Assembly (NCBI GenBank): GCA_910580135.1
Contig: CAJTXC010000001.1
Span: 1-64,000, forward strand
Direction: 5' to 3'
Length of the DNA: 64,000 nucleotides
Source of the DNA: an uncultured Bacilli bacterium
Lineage (GTDB): Bacteria > Bacillota_I > Bacilli_A > RF39 > UBA660
In this document: piece after piece, positions 15,201 to 23,385 of the stretch
How positions within the stretch are numbered: the stretch's first letter is position 1
Layout: every line of letters begins with the position of its first letter
Translations under genes and position numbers: made by a program
Notes under the pieces: model-generated
What the model was told of the DNA's origin: nothing
Seen by the model: only the letters and a program-made list of their open reading frames with translations
The model's database searches: none

Positions 15201-16289
15201 ATGGATATAAAAACAAGTATTGCTGCTAATCCTGCTAAAGTTCAAGAGGAACAAATAGCAAATGTTGATAAAGATGAAGATTTGAGTAAAGAATATGTAG
15301 ACAATCGTACTATTATCATTAGTCTTGTTCATAACTATTCAAATTATCGTAAAGCTAATATGAAAGTTCTTGGACAACGTAAAGAAACTATTGGTAGTTC
15401 TATTAGTTCTTGTCGAATTCTTTCTTCTAATGCTGGAGAAGTTAATGCTTATTTCCCTGCACTTGTTGGTTTGTCGCCTAATCATGCTGATTTTACAACT
15501 CGTGTTAAAGCTTGGCTTAGTAACATTCAGTGGGTTGTAAACGAAAATGATGTTCCTTTGAATATCTCTTTTGTTTATAAAACTAAACAGGATTATTTGA
15601 ATTTCAAACGTAGAGAAGATGCTATTGACGAAGAGTATGCTAAAGTTGATAGGACTAATCTTTCAGCAATTAAAGAAGCAATTAAGCGTCGTGTAGATGC
15701 TCTTAATACTCTTGAAAGCGAAAAATATAAGGTTGGACATCCTGTTAATGTTGAACAGTATATTATCTATCGTCATTGTCTTCTTTATCGTGATGTAGCA
15801 AAAGATACAGCAATTGTTAATTCTGACCCTTCTATTCGTTTCTATATTAAAGACGAAGCTAAAGAAGCTGAAAAGCAGAAGAAACTTACTGAATATCGTA
15901 TGCAGGCTATGCGTAATTTCATTGAACTTAACGCATCTCCTAGTAAACGTAATTCACTTTATATTGCTATTGTTGCATCAAGAAATGAAAATGTATCTGA
16001 GGCTCTTCTTAAATCAGATGTTGAAAAGAATTCTTATCTTATGGATTATGTCAATACTAATCCTGACAAATTTAATAAGATGTATTCAGATAAGAACATT
16101 ACTACTCGTGCTTTCATTGAAACTTTGATTGTTCGTGGTGAACTTGTTCGTTCTGAATTTAATCAGCAGATTTCTACAGCAGATGGTACTCTGATTGGGT
16201 CTAACATGAATGGTGCTATAGCTTTCTTTAATAATCCTGATAATAAGGATATGAAAGAACTTTTTGAAAATAAACTTAAAATGTTTTAA
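15201..16289 (+). CDS. Structural-module protein downstream of the capsid gene (362 aa)
   Basis: A mostly helical, charged protein with no membrane segment. The middle contains long helices (EEYAKVDRTNLSAIKEAI, EAKEAEKQKKLTEYRMQAM). It starts 29 bases after the capsid stop and is followed after 15 bases by the next structural gene, so it belongs to the same transcript. I do not recognise the family. A head-completion, neck or scaffold-associated role would fit its place in the head block of a crAss-like genome. Confidence 0.55.
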   Translation: MDIKTSIAANPAKVQEEQIANVDKDEDLSKEYVDNRTIIISLVHNYSNYRKANMKVLGQRKETIGSSISSCRILSSNAGEVNAYFPALVGLSPNHADFTTRVKAWLSNIQWVVNENDVPLNISFVYKTKQDYLNFKRREDAIDEEYAKVDRTNLSAIKEAIKRRVDALNTLESEKYKVGHPVNVEQYIIYRHCLLYRDVAKDTAIVNSDPSIRFYIKDEAKEAEKQKKLTEYRMQAMRNFIELNASPSKRNSLYIAIVASRNENVSEALLKSDVEKNSYLMDYVNTNPDKFNKMYSDKNITTRAFIETLIVRGELVRSEFNQQISTADGTLIGSNMNGAIAFFNNPDNKDMKELFENKLKMF

Positions 16290-16304
16290 TTAAATAGTTA
16301 AGTT

Positions 16305-17588
16305 ATGACTACGCCCGAAATGCACGTTATGTTTAGACAGTATGCCCAACAAATGGGTATGCAAAATGTTCGGGCTATCCTTCCTGAACAGATTGATTTG
16401 TTACTTAATACATCTATTATGGATGTTACAAATCAAGTTATCAAGGAAAATATTGGAATTACCAATGATAGAGTTATAACTGACAATTCTAAAATCGGTC
16501 AAATTAATGCACTTCGTTCTCTTTATCATGTGCATTATATTGAAATGTCCCCAGTTCCTAGTCAGATAGAAGAAAAACGTACATTTAGTTTTTCTGCTTC
16601 TGACAGGAATACAGGACGTATGACAACAGATTTTAAGAGAGTTAGTAATAATAATCTTCTTCCAGAGTATATGTTTCTTGTTGATTTCTCTCTTAATTAT
16701 AAGAAAGTAATCAATGGTCAAGGGTACAATGGAAAAACTGGGGTTTCAATTAAAGGAACTTATAATGTTCTTACACCTAATGGTTGTATTAATGCTTCTG
16801 AAGAATATCTTGTTAAAAACAAAAATATAACCAGCGAAGTTATAGTAGAAGTTTATTCTGTCAACGATGAAGATTTTATTAATCTTAAGTTTATTGTAGA
16901 TATTTCTATTACCGACAATCCTAGACTTAAGTGTACTTCCGAAGGATATACTACTTATTTTCTTGGAGTCGAAGGAACTAACATAAATGATAGTTCTTAT
17001 GGTGGAAAACATTATGTCTTAACAAAGACTTTTAACGATGGAGATTCTTATTGGAATAATGGAGTCATTTATAATCCTCTTGTTATAAATTCCAATGTTA
17101 GAACTTCTGAATATGTAGCTCCTTCTTTTGAAGTTGATGGACTTGAAACAAATTATTTTCCTGTTCGTATTATAGACGATGCTTATTTAGCAGATACTCT
17201 TAACGACTTTGTTCTTAAAAATCGACTTAGAAGTCCAATTATAGTTACCTATAATAATAATAATAATAATGTATTTGATTTATATATAGATAAATTTAAT
17301 AAGACTTCTGATAATCGTTATGTTCTTGAAGGTGGACTTATCCCATACATGCTTCGTATGTCTTATATTGGTAAACCTGCTAAAGTTAAGTATGGTGAAG
17401 ATATTGGACAAGAGAATGTAGATTGTGATTTGCCTGAATATATGCACATTGATGTGGTTAAACACGCTGTTGATTTATATCGTGTTGCTCTTAATGGTTC
17501 TATGATGGCAGCTCAACAACAAGAACAAAATGCTCGTCAAGAAAATATGAGAAATAATTATCGTAATGAAGGTAATGCCCAACAATAA
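16305..17588 (+). CDS. Head/neck-module structural protein (427 aa)
   Basis: The N-terminal ~75 residues are helical (MQNVRAILPEQIDLLLNTSI), as in neck or adaptor proteins. The long middle is beta-rich, and the C-terminus is a short Gln/Asn-rich tail (AAQQQEQNARQENMRNN). The family is not recognised by name. It lies between the 15201-16289 gene and an abundant-looking virion protein. A ring/neck or capsid-vertex role is inferred from position only. Confidence 0.5.
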   Translation: MTTPEMHVMFRQYAQQMGMQNVRAILPEQIDLLLNTSIMDVTNQVIKENIGITNDRVITDNSKIGQINALRSLYHVHYIEMSPVPSQIEEKRTFSFSASDRNTGRMTTDFKRVSNNNLLPEYMFLVDFSLNYKKVINGQGYNGKTGVSIKGTYNVLTPNGCINASEEYLVKNKNITSEVIVEVYSVNDEDFINLKFIVDISITDNPRLKCTSEGYTTYFLGVEGTNINDSSYGGKHYVLTKTFNDGDSYWNNGVIYNPLVINSNVRTSEYVAPSFEVDGLETNYFPVRIIDDAYLADTLNDFVLKNRLRSPIIVTYNNNNNNVFDLYIDKFNKTSDNRYVLEGGLIPYMLRMSYIGKPAKVKYGEDIGQENVDCDLPEYMHIDVVKHAVDLYRVALNGSMMAAQQQEQNARQENMRNNYRNEGNAQQ

Positions 17589-17613
17589 TATTAACATATA
17601 AATTTAAATAATA

Positions 17614-18474
17614 ATGAAACAATTGTTTATTAGTCAGAAAAAAGCTTATGCTACTACTACTGCTAAGTATACTGACCTAACTACTGTTCCAGAGGGCACT
17701 GTTGCTATTTTCGACCTTGCTACAGGTGCTCTTCTAACAGCAGCTGCTAAGGCTACCGGTGATTTTTCCCTTGTTGTAGGTCGTGCTAGTGGTAAGATGC
17801 CTCTTATGTTCCCTGAAGTTAACATTAAAACACTTCAAGTAACTAAGGCTACTTATCAAGCTGGTGCTACTTTTACTTCTAAGATTACAGTTCCTACTCC
17901 TAAAAAAGGAACTCACTATACTGTTGTGATTACTAAGAAAGGTACTGTATTTAATGAGCGTAATAATTGGACATTTACTACTATGGCAACAACTACAACT
18001 GCTGCCGATGTAGCTAAACAACTTACTGCTCAGATTAATGGTAATAAGTATCAGCTTGGTGTTAAGGCTGAATATACTGGTGGTGCTATTACAATTACTG
18101 CTCTTGAGGCAGGTAAAGACTATGAAGTTCTTGGAGCTGATGGTCTTATGGGTGTAGCTCCTACAGATGTAACTAACGGTAAGAAAGCAGAGCTTGATAA
18201 AGCAGATATTCAAGACCTTGCTTCTCGTTGTGCTGCTGGTAAAGGCTTTAATGATACTTATCGCGATGGCGATAGTATTTATCCTGGCTACCCTGAAGTT
18301 GTAGATGAAGACCAATACGTTCTTTATACTCTTCGTTTTGCTGTTCCTCGTGTTGCATCTAAACAGCGTGATGAAATAGTTTATCAGATTGTACATCTTG
18401 CTGTTCCTGTTGGTTCTGACTCTATTGCAGCTCTTGATGTAATTCTTGGTATCAGTGAACCTACAAAAAACTAA
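17614..18474 (+). CDS. Probable abundant virion protein, auxiliary capsid or tube-like (286 aa)
   Basis: A small, Thr/Ala-rich, beta-rich protein (VPEGTVAIFDLATGALLTAA, TFTSKITVPTPKKGTHYTVV) with strongly expression-biased codons (GCT, ACT, GGT), like the capsid gene. That suggests many copies per virion. It is the last gene of the head operon and is followed 12 bases later by a strong terminator. A capsid-decorating protein or a tube/sheath-like protein are both possible; I cannot choose from sequence alone. Confidence 0.5.
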   Translation: MKQLFISQKKAYATTTAKYTDLTTVPEGTVAIFDLATGALLTAAAKATGDFSLVVGRASGKMPLMFPEVNIKTLQVTKATYQAGATFTSKITVPTPKKGTHYTVVITKKGTVFNERNNWTFTTMATTTTAADVAKQLTAQINGNKYQLGVKAEYTGGAITITALEAGKDYEVLGADGLMGVAPTDVTNGKKAELDKADIQDLASRCAAGKGFNDTYRDGDSIYPGYPEVVDEDQYVLYTLRFAVPRVASKQRDEIVYQIVHLAVPVGSDSIAALDVILGISEPTKN

Positions 18475-18486
18475 TTTAAAACTCTG

Positions 18487-18525
18487 ACATACTTCTCTTG
18501 ATTGTAATGGTTAAGAGAAGTATGT
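18487..18525 (+). terminator. Intrinsic terminator of the capsid operon
   Basis: A perfect 13-bp stem ACATACTTCTCTT/AAGAGAAGTATGT with a 13-nt loop, followed by TTAGTTTCTTT. Confidence 0.8.
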
Positions 18526-18540
18526 TTAGTTTCTTTAACT

Positions 18541-19164
18541 ATGGATGAACTACAAGCAGTAAATGATATAGTAAGTAACGCAGTTAAAGATTCTTCCTAT
18601 ACTACAGTTTTAATTTCAAGTAGTGTTTTTATTTTATATACTCTTATAATTAAAATTGTAGATTATTACAAATCTAAAGACAAACATAAGCCATTACTTG
18701 AAATGGCGTCTGCTATAAAAGATGTTAGTGAAAATGTAGTTAAACTCAATCAAGTCTTAGACAAGACTATTCAAGATGTTGAACAAAAAGAATATGATAG
18801 AATAGCTAATGTTATTGTTGTATCGTTTCTTAGTTTTAAATCTGCTATATTAGACCAATGTATAGATACGATTATACACAATAATATTAATGCTAACAAA
18901 GATAATATTACTCAAAATATTTATAAAACAGTAAGTACTGAGTATTATAAACTTTATTCTATCTTTTCAGCTTACGAACATGATTCGATTAGTGTAGCTA
19001 CTAAAATAAAAGAAAATTGGATAGATGACGTAACTGACGAATGTATAGCCGTAATGTATAACGGCAGTGATGCCCTTACACGAATAAGACAACTTAACCA
19101 TAAACTTGGACTTATTTCTGAAGAGTATTCTATATATCTTAAAAATAAAATTCTAAATCATTAA
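18541..19164 (+). CDS. Membrane-anchored helical protein, hypothetical (207 aa)
   Basis: One membrane segment near the N-terminus (TVLISSSVFILYTLIIKIV, about residues 22-40), then a long helical, coiled-coil-prone region (KPLLEMASAIKDVSENVVKL onward). It follows the terminator at 18487 and precedes the fibre genes. It resembles small phage membrane proteins with a one-span anchor, but no family is recognised. A role in lysis timing or superinfection exclusion is possible but unproven. Confidence 0.55.
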   Translation: MDELQAVNDIVSNAVKDSSYTTVLISSSVFILYTLIIKIVDYYKSKDKHKPLLEMASAIKDVSENVVKLNQVLDKTIQDVEQKEYDRIANVIVVSFLSFKSAILDQCIDTIIHNNINANKDNITQNIYKTVSTEYYKLYSIFSAYEHDSISVATKIKENWIDDVTDECIAVMYNGSDALTRIRQLNHKLGLISEEYSIYLKNKILNH

Positions 19165-19176
19165 TAAGATGTTCTT

Positions 19177-19410
19177 ATGTATGATGATGTAATTAGAAAG
19201 AATATACTTGATGACCTTGAGGGCAAAGTTATGAGTATTGTTAATACTTCTATAGCTTTAGCCTCTCAAGGCTATCTTGTTAATAAAAGTAAGTATATTA
19301 GACTTGATTGGTCTAGCTTGCTTCTTCATGCGTTTGAAAATATAGATGTTCTTAAACCTGAACAACAACATTGTGTAGAACTTCTTTATAATAGACTTTC
19401 AACAATATGA
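19177..19410 (+). CDS. Small helical protein, hypothetical (77 aa)
   Basis: A compact helical protein (NILDDLEGKVMSIVNTSI, FENIDVLKPEQQHCVELLYN) without a membrane segment. Its stop overlaps the next gene's start by four bases (ATGA), so the two are translated together. It sits at the head of the fibre block. No family is recognised; a fibre-assembly or adaptor role is plausible. Confidence 0.5.
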   Translation: MYDDVIRKNILDDLEGKVMSIVNTSIALASQGYLVNKSKYIRLDWSSLLLHAFENIDVLKPEQQHCVELLYNRLSTI

Positions 19411-20162
19411 GTGAATTAAAACCTATTGAACCAGAATATATTTATGTTACAATTCCAGCTGAATATATTTGTGTTTATCATCGTATTCTTGCTATGATGG
19501 CTGATTATGGTGAAGAAATGCTTAAAGATTGTAAAGCTAGTTGTACAGATAAAAATTCTGGTGTGATTGAATGTTTTAATATGTTTAATTCTGCTGTTGC
19601 AGCAAGAAAACTTGGAAAAGACAAACTTGCTTCAGTTATTATTACATATGTTAAAGCTAAAATCAATCAAATATATAAAGGTAAAGATAATAGTACAAGT
19701 TTTGTTTTTCCTGTAGATGAAACAGGACAACTAAAAGCTTTTGTTAGTTGCGGAGAACGTCCTCGTTTTGAGATTAATGCAGACGATGGAGAACTCTATG
19801 AACATAAACTTGGAAACGGTTTTGATGAGCATTTTCGTCTTGGTCCTGAAGATGAGTCTAAAGATGATATAAATACTAGCTCCCCCGTAGAAAGTTTGGG
19901 GCTTGATATTATTATGACTCCTCGTTATGAAGAAATAGATGGTGAAATGCGTCCTTGTGCTGATATTACAGTATTGTATAATGGTTATCCTATAAATGTT
20001 AATAATACTTCTTATCAGTATTACTTTGATGATAAGCCTGTGATTAGGTTTAACGATGTTGTGAACCTTTCTACGGGGGTGCATAATTTCAAAGTTGTTG
20101 TTACTTATAATGGTCAAACTAAAATAGAAAGTGTAGATAAATATTATGCAGCTACAAATTGA
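19407..20162 (+). CDS. Fibre-block protein with Ig-like C-terminal domain (251 aa)
   Basis: The N-terminal ~110 residues are helical (EYICVYHRILAMMADYGEEM). Then comes an acidic linker, and a C-terminal beta-sandwich-like region (ADITVLYNGYPINVN, STGVHNFKVVVTYNGQTKI) resembling phage Ig-like domains. It carries two opposite copies of the dispersed motif: a minus copy read as TSSPVES in the linker and a plus copy read as NLSTGVH in the Ig-like domain. It overlaps the tailspike gene by 17 bases. It probably links or folds fibre proteins. Confidence 0.5.
   Translation: MSELKPIEPEYIYVTIPAEYICVYHRILAMMADYGEEMLKDCKASCTDKNSGVIECFNMFNSAVAARKLGKDKLASVIITYVKAKINQIYKGKDNSTSFVFPVDETGQLKAFVSCGERPRFEINADDGELYEHKLGNGFDEHFRLGPEDESKDDINTSSPVESLGLDIIMTPRYEEIDGEMRPCADITVLYNGYPINVNNTSYQYYFDDKPVIRFNDVVNLSTGVHNFKVVVTYNGQTKIESVDKYYAATN
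19878..19892 (-). repeat. Dispersed motif, minus copy (SPVES frame)
   Basis: TTCTACGGGGGAGCT on the minus strand, in the linker of the 19407-20162 gene. Confidence 0.9.
20069..20079 (+). repeat. Dispersed motif, plus copy (STGVH frame)
   Basis: TTCTACGGGGG followed by TGCAT; its 3' part differs from the consensus. Confidence 0.8.
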
Positions 20163-22734
20163 AAAACTTGGAAAAGTTTCTATTACTGTTGAAGAAGATT
20201 ATTGGGATATAAATAAAGATTACGATAAACTTACAATAGTAGAGAAAGAAGGTACTTTTGGTACTTTTATAAGTCGTAAACCTGTTCCTGCTGGAACTGT
20301 TCTTACTGACAGAAAATATTGGATTCCGTTTAGTTCTCTTAAAGAAGAAATAATTCTTAATTTTAATAAATGGGTAAGTGATTATGGAGCTTTACTTGGT
20401 TCACAAGCTGAAACTCTTAATCATATTCAAGAATTAATTAATAGTATTTATGTACATCTTCCTAATGGAGTTGTCTTTAAAGGAGATGTAGATTCTGTTA
20501 GACCTGGATTTGAAAGAGAAATTATTCTTGAAGGAAAAACTATTAATGAAGAAAATGCTCAGTTTATTCTTTATAAGAATAATGAAGAAATTTATAGAAA
20601 TGAAAATAGTAATAATTTTAGCATTTCTGATATAGTTAATGAAGATACGGAATATAAACTTGTTACTATTCAAAATGGTTATAAATATATTTCTACTTGG
20701 AATGTTGCTGTAGCTCTTCCTCTCTATGCAGGTGGCGGACAAACGTATCAAGATGCTGTTGGAGATAACAAAATAGTAAAAGTTTCCAATGATATTTCTG
20801 GTATTTATTCTATTGTAATAGATAAAGATGGAGATTATATTTTCTTTGTAGCTCCAAAAGGATATTTAATTAAGTCTATTAAAATGAATGGACTTGACGT
20901 TCCTATTAAATCTACAAAAGAAGTTTATCTTGGAACTGATTATGTTATTTATCAATCAGATTATCAATATAAAGCTGGAACTTATCCTATTCAAATTAAT
21001 GATTATACTGGTTTGAATGGAGAAGATTTTCTTGGTATTCTTAATTCTTTAGGAGATACAGCATCTGCTGTAGACGTAGCTAATCTTAAAGAGAGAATTG
21101 ATAATCTTCCTGTTAATGAACTTATAGATAAGGAGTATTCTCCTGCTAAGTTCAGCGGAATGGGACGAGTATATCTTCGTAAGAATATCAAGAATAGTAA
21201 GAATATTCTTGAGCAAGATATGATGCTTAAGAGTAATACTATTTATATTATTCAATATGATTTTGATGCCGAAGACAAAATAATAAATGTTCCAGATAAT
21301 AGCATTATTATTATAAAAGCTGATATTACTCATTGTAGTTTTGCTTTATCTGATAATACAACAATATATGGATATGGCAAATCTATATATTGTTCAGAAA
21401 ATAAATCTGCTATAACAATAAAAGGGAATAATTGTAAAATATATAATATTAATATTTATAAACATACTAATAATTTTTATGGTATAGAAATAAAAGAAAA
21501 TTCTAAAAATACTATTATATCTGAATGTAATGGTTTTGATTTATCATATACTTTTATATCTAATGATGGTATAAATACTATTATTTCTAAATGTAAAGCA
21601 TATAACTGTAATTGGGACTGTGTAAATAATTATAGTAATTCGTATAATGCTATAATAGATAATTGTATAGCAGAACTTTGTGGTAGACATGGATTTTCAA
21701 CAGATGAAGGTGCAAAGTTTATTACATTTAAAAACTGTACTGCTATAAATATAGGAAAAATATTAGGAGAAGGTCATACTTGTTTTCATTTTGAAGGAGC
21801 TATAAATTCAACTATTATAAATTGTAAAGCAGTTTATAATTCTAATCATCCTATATTAACAGATGATATAGATTCTATTTTTATAGGAGCAAGAATAGAA
21901 ACAGGAACTAATAATAAAATAAACGGGTTAAGTATAAATTATGATAACAGTTTTAACGAAATTATATCATTATACCCAATTTATATAAACAATACAGATA
22001 TAGTTAATATATCTAATTTAGAAATAGTAAATGATTCTAATAATAAAAAGTGTTATTTAGGAAAAGCAAATGTGATATTAGATAATATAAAAATATTAGG
22101 GTCTATAACATTTGAACAAGCATCTATTAACGGACTTATTTTATCTATATCCAATTCATATATAGACTTAAAAAATACAAATGACGTATTTTATAATGCT
22201 AAATATATAGGAGATAATATACTTATAAATAATGTTACCTTATATAATGCTAATGCGTTAGTATCAGGAAGATTTATAAATTCTTTATTTCAAAATTGTG
22301 TTATAAAAAATTGTGTTACATCTTTTATATTAAAACAGCAAGAAGGTAATTCTAATGAAAAAAGTGAAAATAATGTTATAAAAAATAATATTTTTATAAA
22401 TTTAGTAAATGGTGTAACATTAGGTTGGAATAGTAAAAATTTTAATAGTATTATAACAAGTAATATCTTTGTAGGACATTTTAGTGCTTTAGTAAATGGA
22501 AATAATGATAATGCTATATTTATAAACAATAATATAGATAAAGCAGAATTCGATGTTTTTGTAAAAGATATAACTTTAGTAAAATATCATGGTACAACAA
22601 ACAAACGTCCAAATGTTATTAATGAAATAGGATTTCAATATTTTGATACAACTCTTGGTAAACCTATCTATTGGACAGGAACTAAATGGGTAGATGCTAC
22701 TGGTTCTGATGTTACTACAACTCAAACTGAATAA
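20146..22734 (+). CDS. Tailspike/tail fibre with right-handed beta-helix (862 aa)
   Basis: The N-terminal ~110 residues look like a virion-attachment domain (VSITVEEDYWDINKDYDKLT) with a helical segment, followed by beta-sandwich sequence (residues ~115-310). From about 380 to 800 the protein is made of short beta repeats (TIKGNNCKIYNINIY, IDNCIAELCGRHGFS, STIINCKAVYNSNHP), as in pectate-lyase-type helices of polysaccharide-binding or -cleaving tailspikes. The end (GFQYFDTTLGKPIYWTGTK) resembles tips seen in Bacteroides phage fibres. The helix part is visibly richer in ATA, TTA and AAT codons than both flanks, suggesting a domain swapped in from another source. Catalytic residues cannot be assigned. 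Confidence 0.7.
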   Translation: MQLQIEKLGKVSITVEEDYWDINKDYDKLTIVEKEGTFGTFISRKPVPAGTVLTDRKYWIPFSSLKEEIILNFNKWVSDYGALLGSQAETLNHIQELINSIYVHLPNGVVFKGDVDSVRPGFEREIILEGKTINEENAQFILYKNNEEIYRNENSNNFSISDIVNEDTEYKLVTIQNGYKYISTWNVAVALPLYAGGGQTYQDAVGDNKIVKVSNDISGIYSIVIDKDGDYIFFVAPKGYLIKSIKMNGLDVPIKSTKEVYLGTDYVIYQSDYQYKAGTYPIQINDYTGLNGEDFLGILNSLGDTASAVDVANLKERIDNLPVNELIDKEYSPAKFSGMGRVYLRKNIKNSKNILEQDMMLKSNTIYIIQYDFDAEDKIINVPDNSIIIIKADITHCSFALSDNTTIYGYGKSIYCSENKSAITIKGNNCKIYNINIYKHTNNFYGIEIKENSKNTIISECNGFDLSYTFISNDGINTIISKCKAYNCNWDCVNNYSNSYNAIIDNCIAELCGRHGFSTDEGAKFITFKNCTAINIGKILGEGHTCFHFEGAINSTIINCKAVYNSNHPILTDDIDSIFIGARIETGTNNKINGLSINYDNSFNEIISLYPIYINNTDIVNISNLEIVNDSNNKKCYLGKANVILDNIKILGSITFEQASINGLILSISNSYIDLKNTNDVFYNAKYIGDNILINNVTLYNANALVSGRFINSLFQNCVIKNCVTSFILKQQEGNSNEKSENNVIKNNIFINLVNGVTLGWNSKNFNSIITSNIFVGHFSALVNGNNDNAIFINNNIDKAEFDVFVKDITLVKYHGTTNKRPNVINEIGFQYFDTTLGKPIYWTGTKWVDATGSDVTTTQTE

Positions 22735-22737
22735 ACT

Positions 22738-23199
22738 ATGGCAAAGAAAATTATAATTCCAGGTAGACTTCATGCTGGTACTACTGAACAAATAGTTACT
22801 GGCTCTAATGAAGTCTTTGATGATAAGAGAAACAAAACTCAAGAAGCTGTAAATGATGAGCTTTATGAAACTCAAGAAGTTGCTAATAAAGCTGCTGCTG
22901 AGTCTAAATACTATAATGAGCTTACTCAAAAAGCTATTGAGGGAATGACTGTTACAGAACAAGAAGTTCTTAAATATTCTCAAGATGTTGTTAAACACGG
23001 TAGAGCTATAGAAAAGATTGCAGAACAACTTGGTTCTATATATGATAATGATGGTAGAGAAGAAGATGACGAATATCATGGTGGTATTAAACTTAAGCCT
23101 ATAGAAGAATCAGAAATGGATGTTATTCTAGGAGCTGGCACTGCTGCTGATGATACAGTTTATCTTGTTCTTGAACCTGAAACAACTGATAATACTTAA
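22738..23199 (+). CDS. Coiled-coil fibre-associated protein (153 aa)
   Basis: The N-terminus reads KIIIPGRLHAGTTEQIVTGS, a start seen on small fibre-tip or adaptor proteins. It is followed by a long helix (NKTQEAVNDELYETQEVANK) and an acidic tail ending in VYLVLEPET. It begins 3 bases after the tailspike stop, so the two are co-expressed. A trimeric coiled-coil adaptor between fibre parts is the likely role, inferred from shape and context. Confidence 0.5.
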   Translation: MAKKIIIPGRLHAGTTEQIVTGSNEVFDDKRNKTQEAVNDELYETQEVANKAAAESKYYNELTQKAIEGMTVTEQEVLKYSQDVVKHGRAIEKIAEQLGSIYDNDGREEDDEYHGGIKLKPIEESEMDVILGAGTAADDTVYLVLEPETTDNT

Positions 23200-23201
23200 T
23201 T

Positions 23202-23360
23202 ATGAGTATATTTGTAAAAGATAGAGAAATAGATGGTGCTTACTTTGGAAATCGTGTTATCTCTGCTATTTATAAAGGTGGTAGAATAATATGGGAAGCA
23301 TCTATTCGTTTATGGAAAGGTAAACGAGTTTGGAAAAATAAAGCTAAATGGAAGTATTAA
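23202..23360 (+). CDS. Very small fibre-block protein (52 aa)
   Basis: An ATG two bases after the previous stop opens a 52-codon frame (MSIFVKDREIDGAYFGNRVI at the start) ending in TAA. It is basic and rich in Trp and aromatic residues, with repeats of the form IYKGGRIIWEA and LWKGKRVWKN. Proteins of this type occur beside fibre genes in Bacteroides phages. Tight spacing on both sides supports it. The function is unknown. Confidence 0.6.
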   Translation: MSIFVKDREIDGAYFGNRVISAIYKGGRIIWEASIRLWKGKRVWKNKAKWKY

Positions 23361-23385
23361 TATTAATGTTTAATTTTATACTTAT

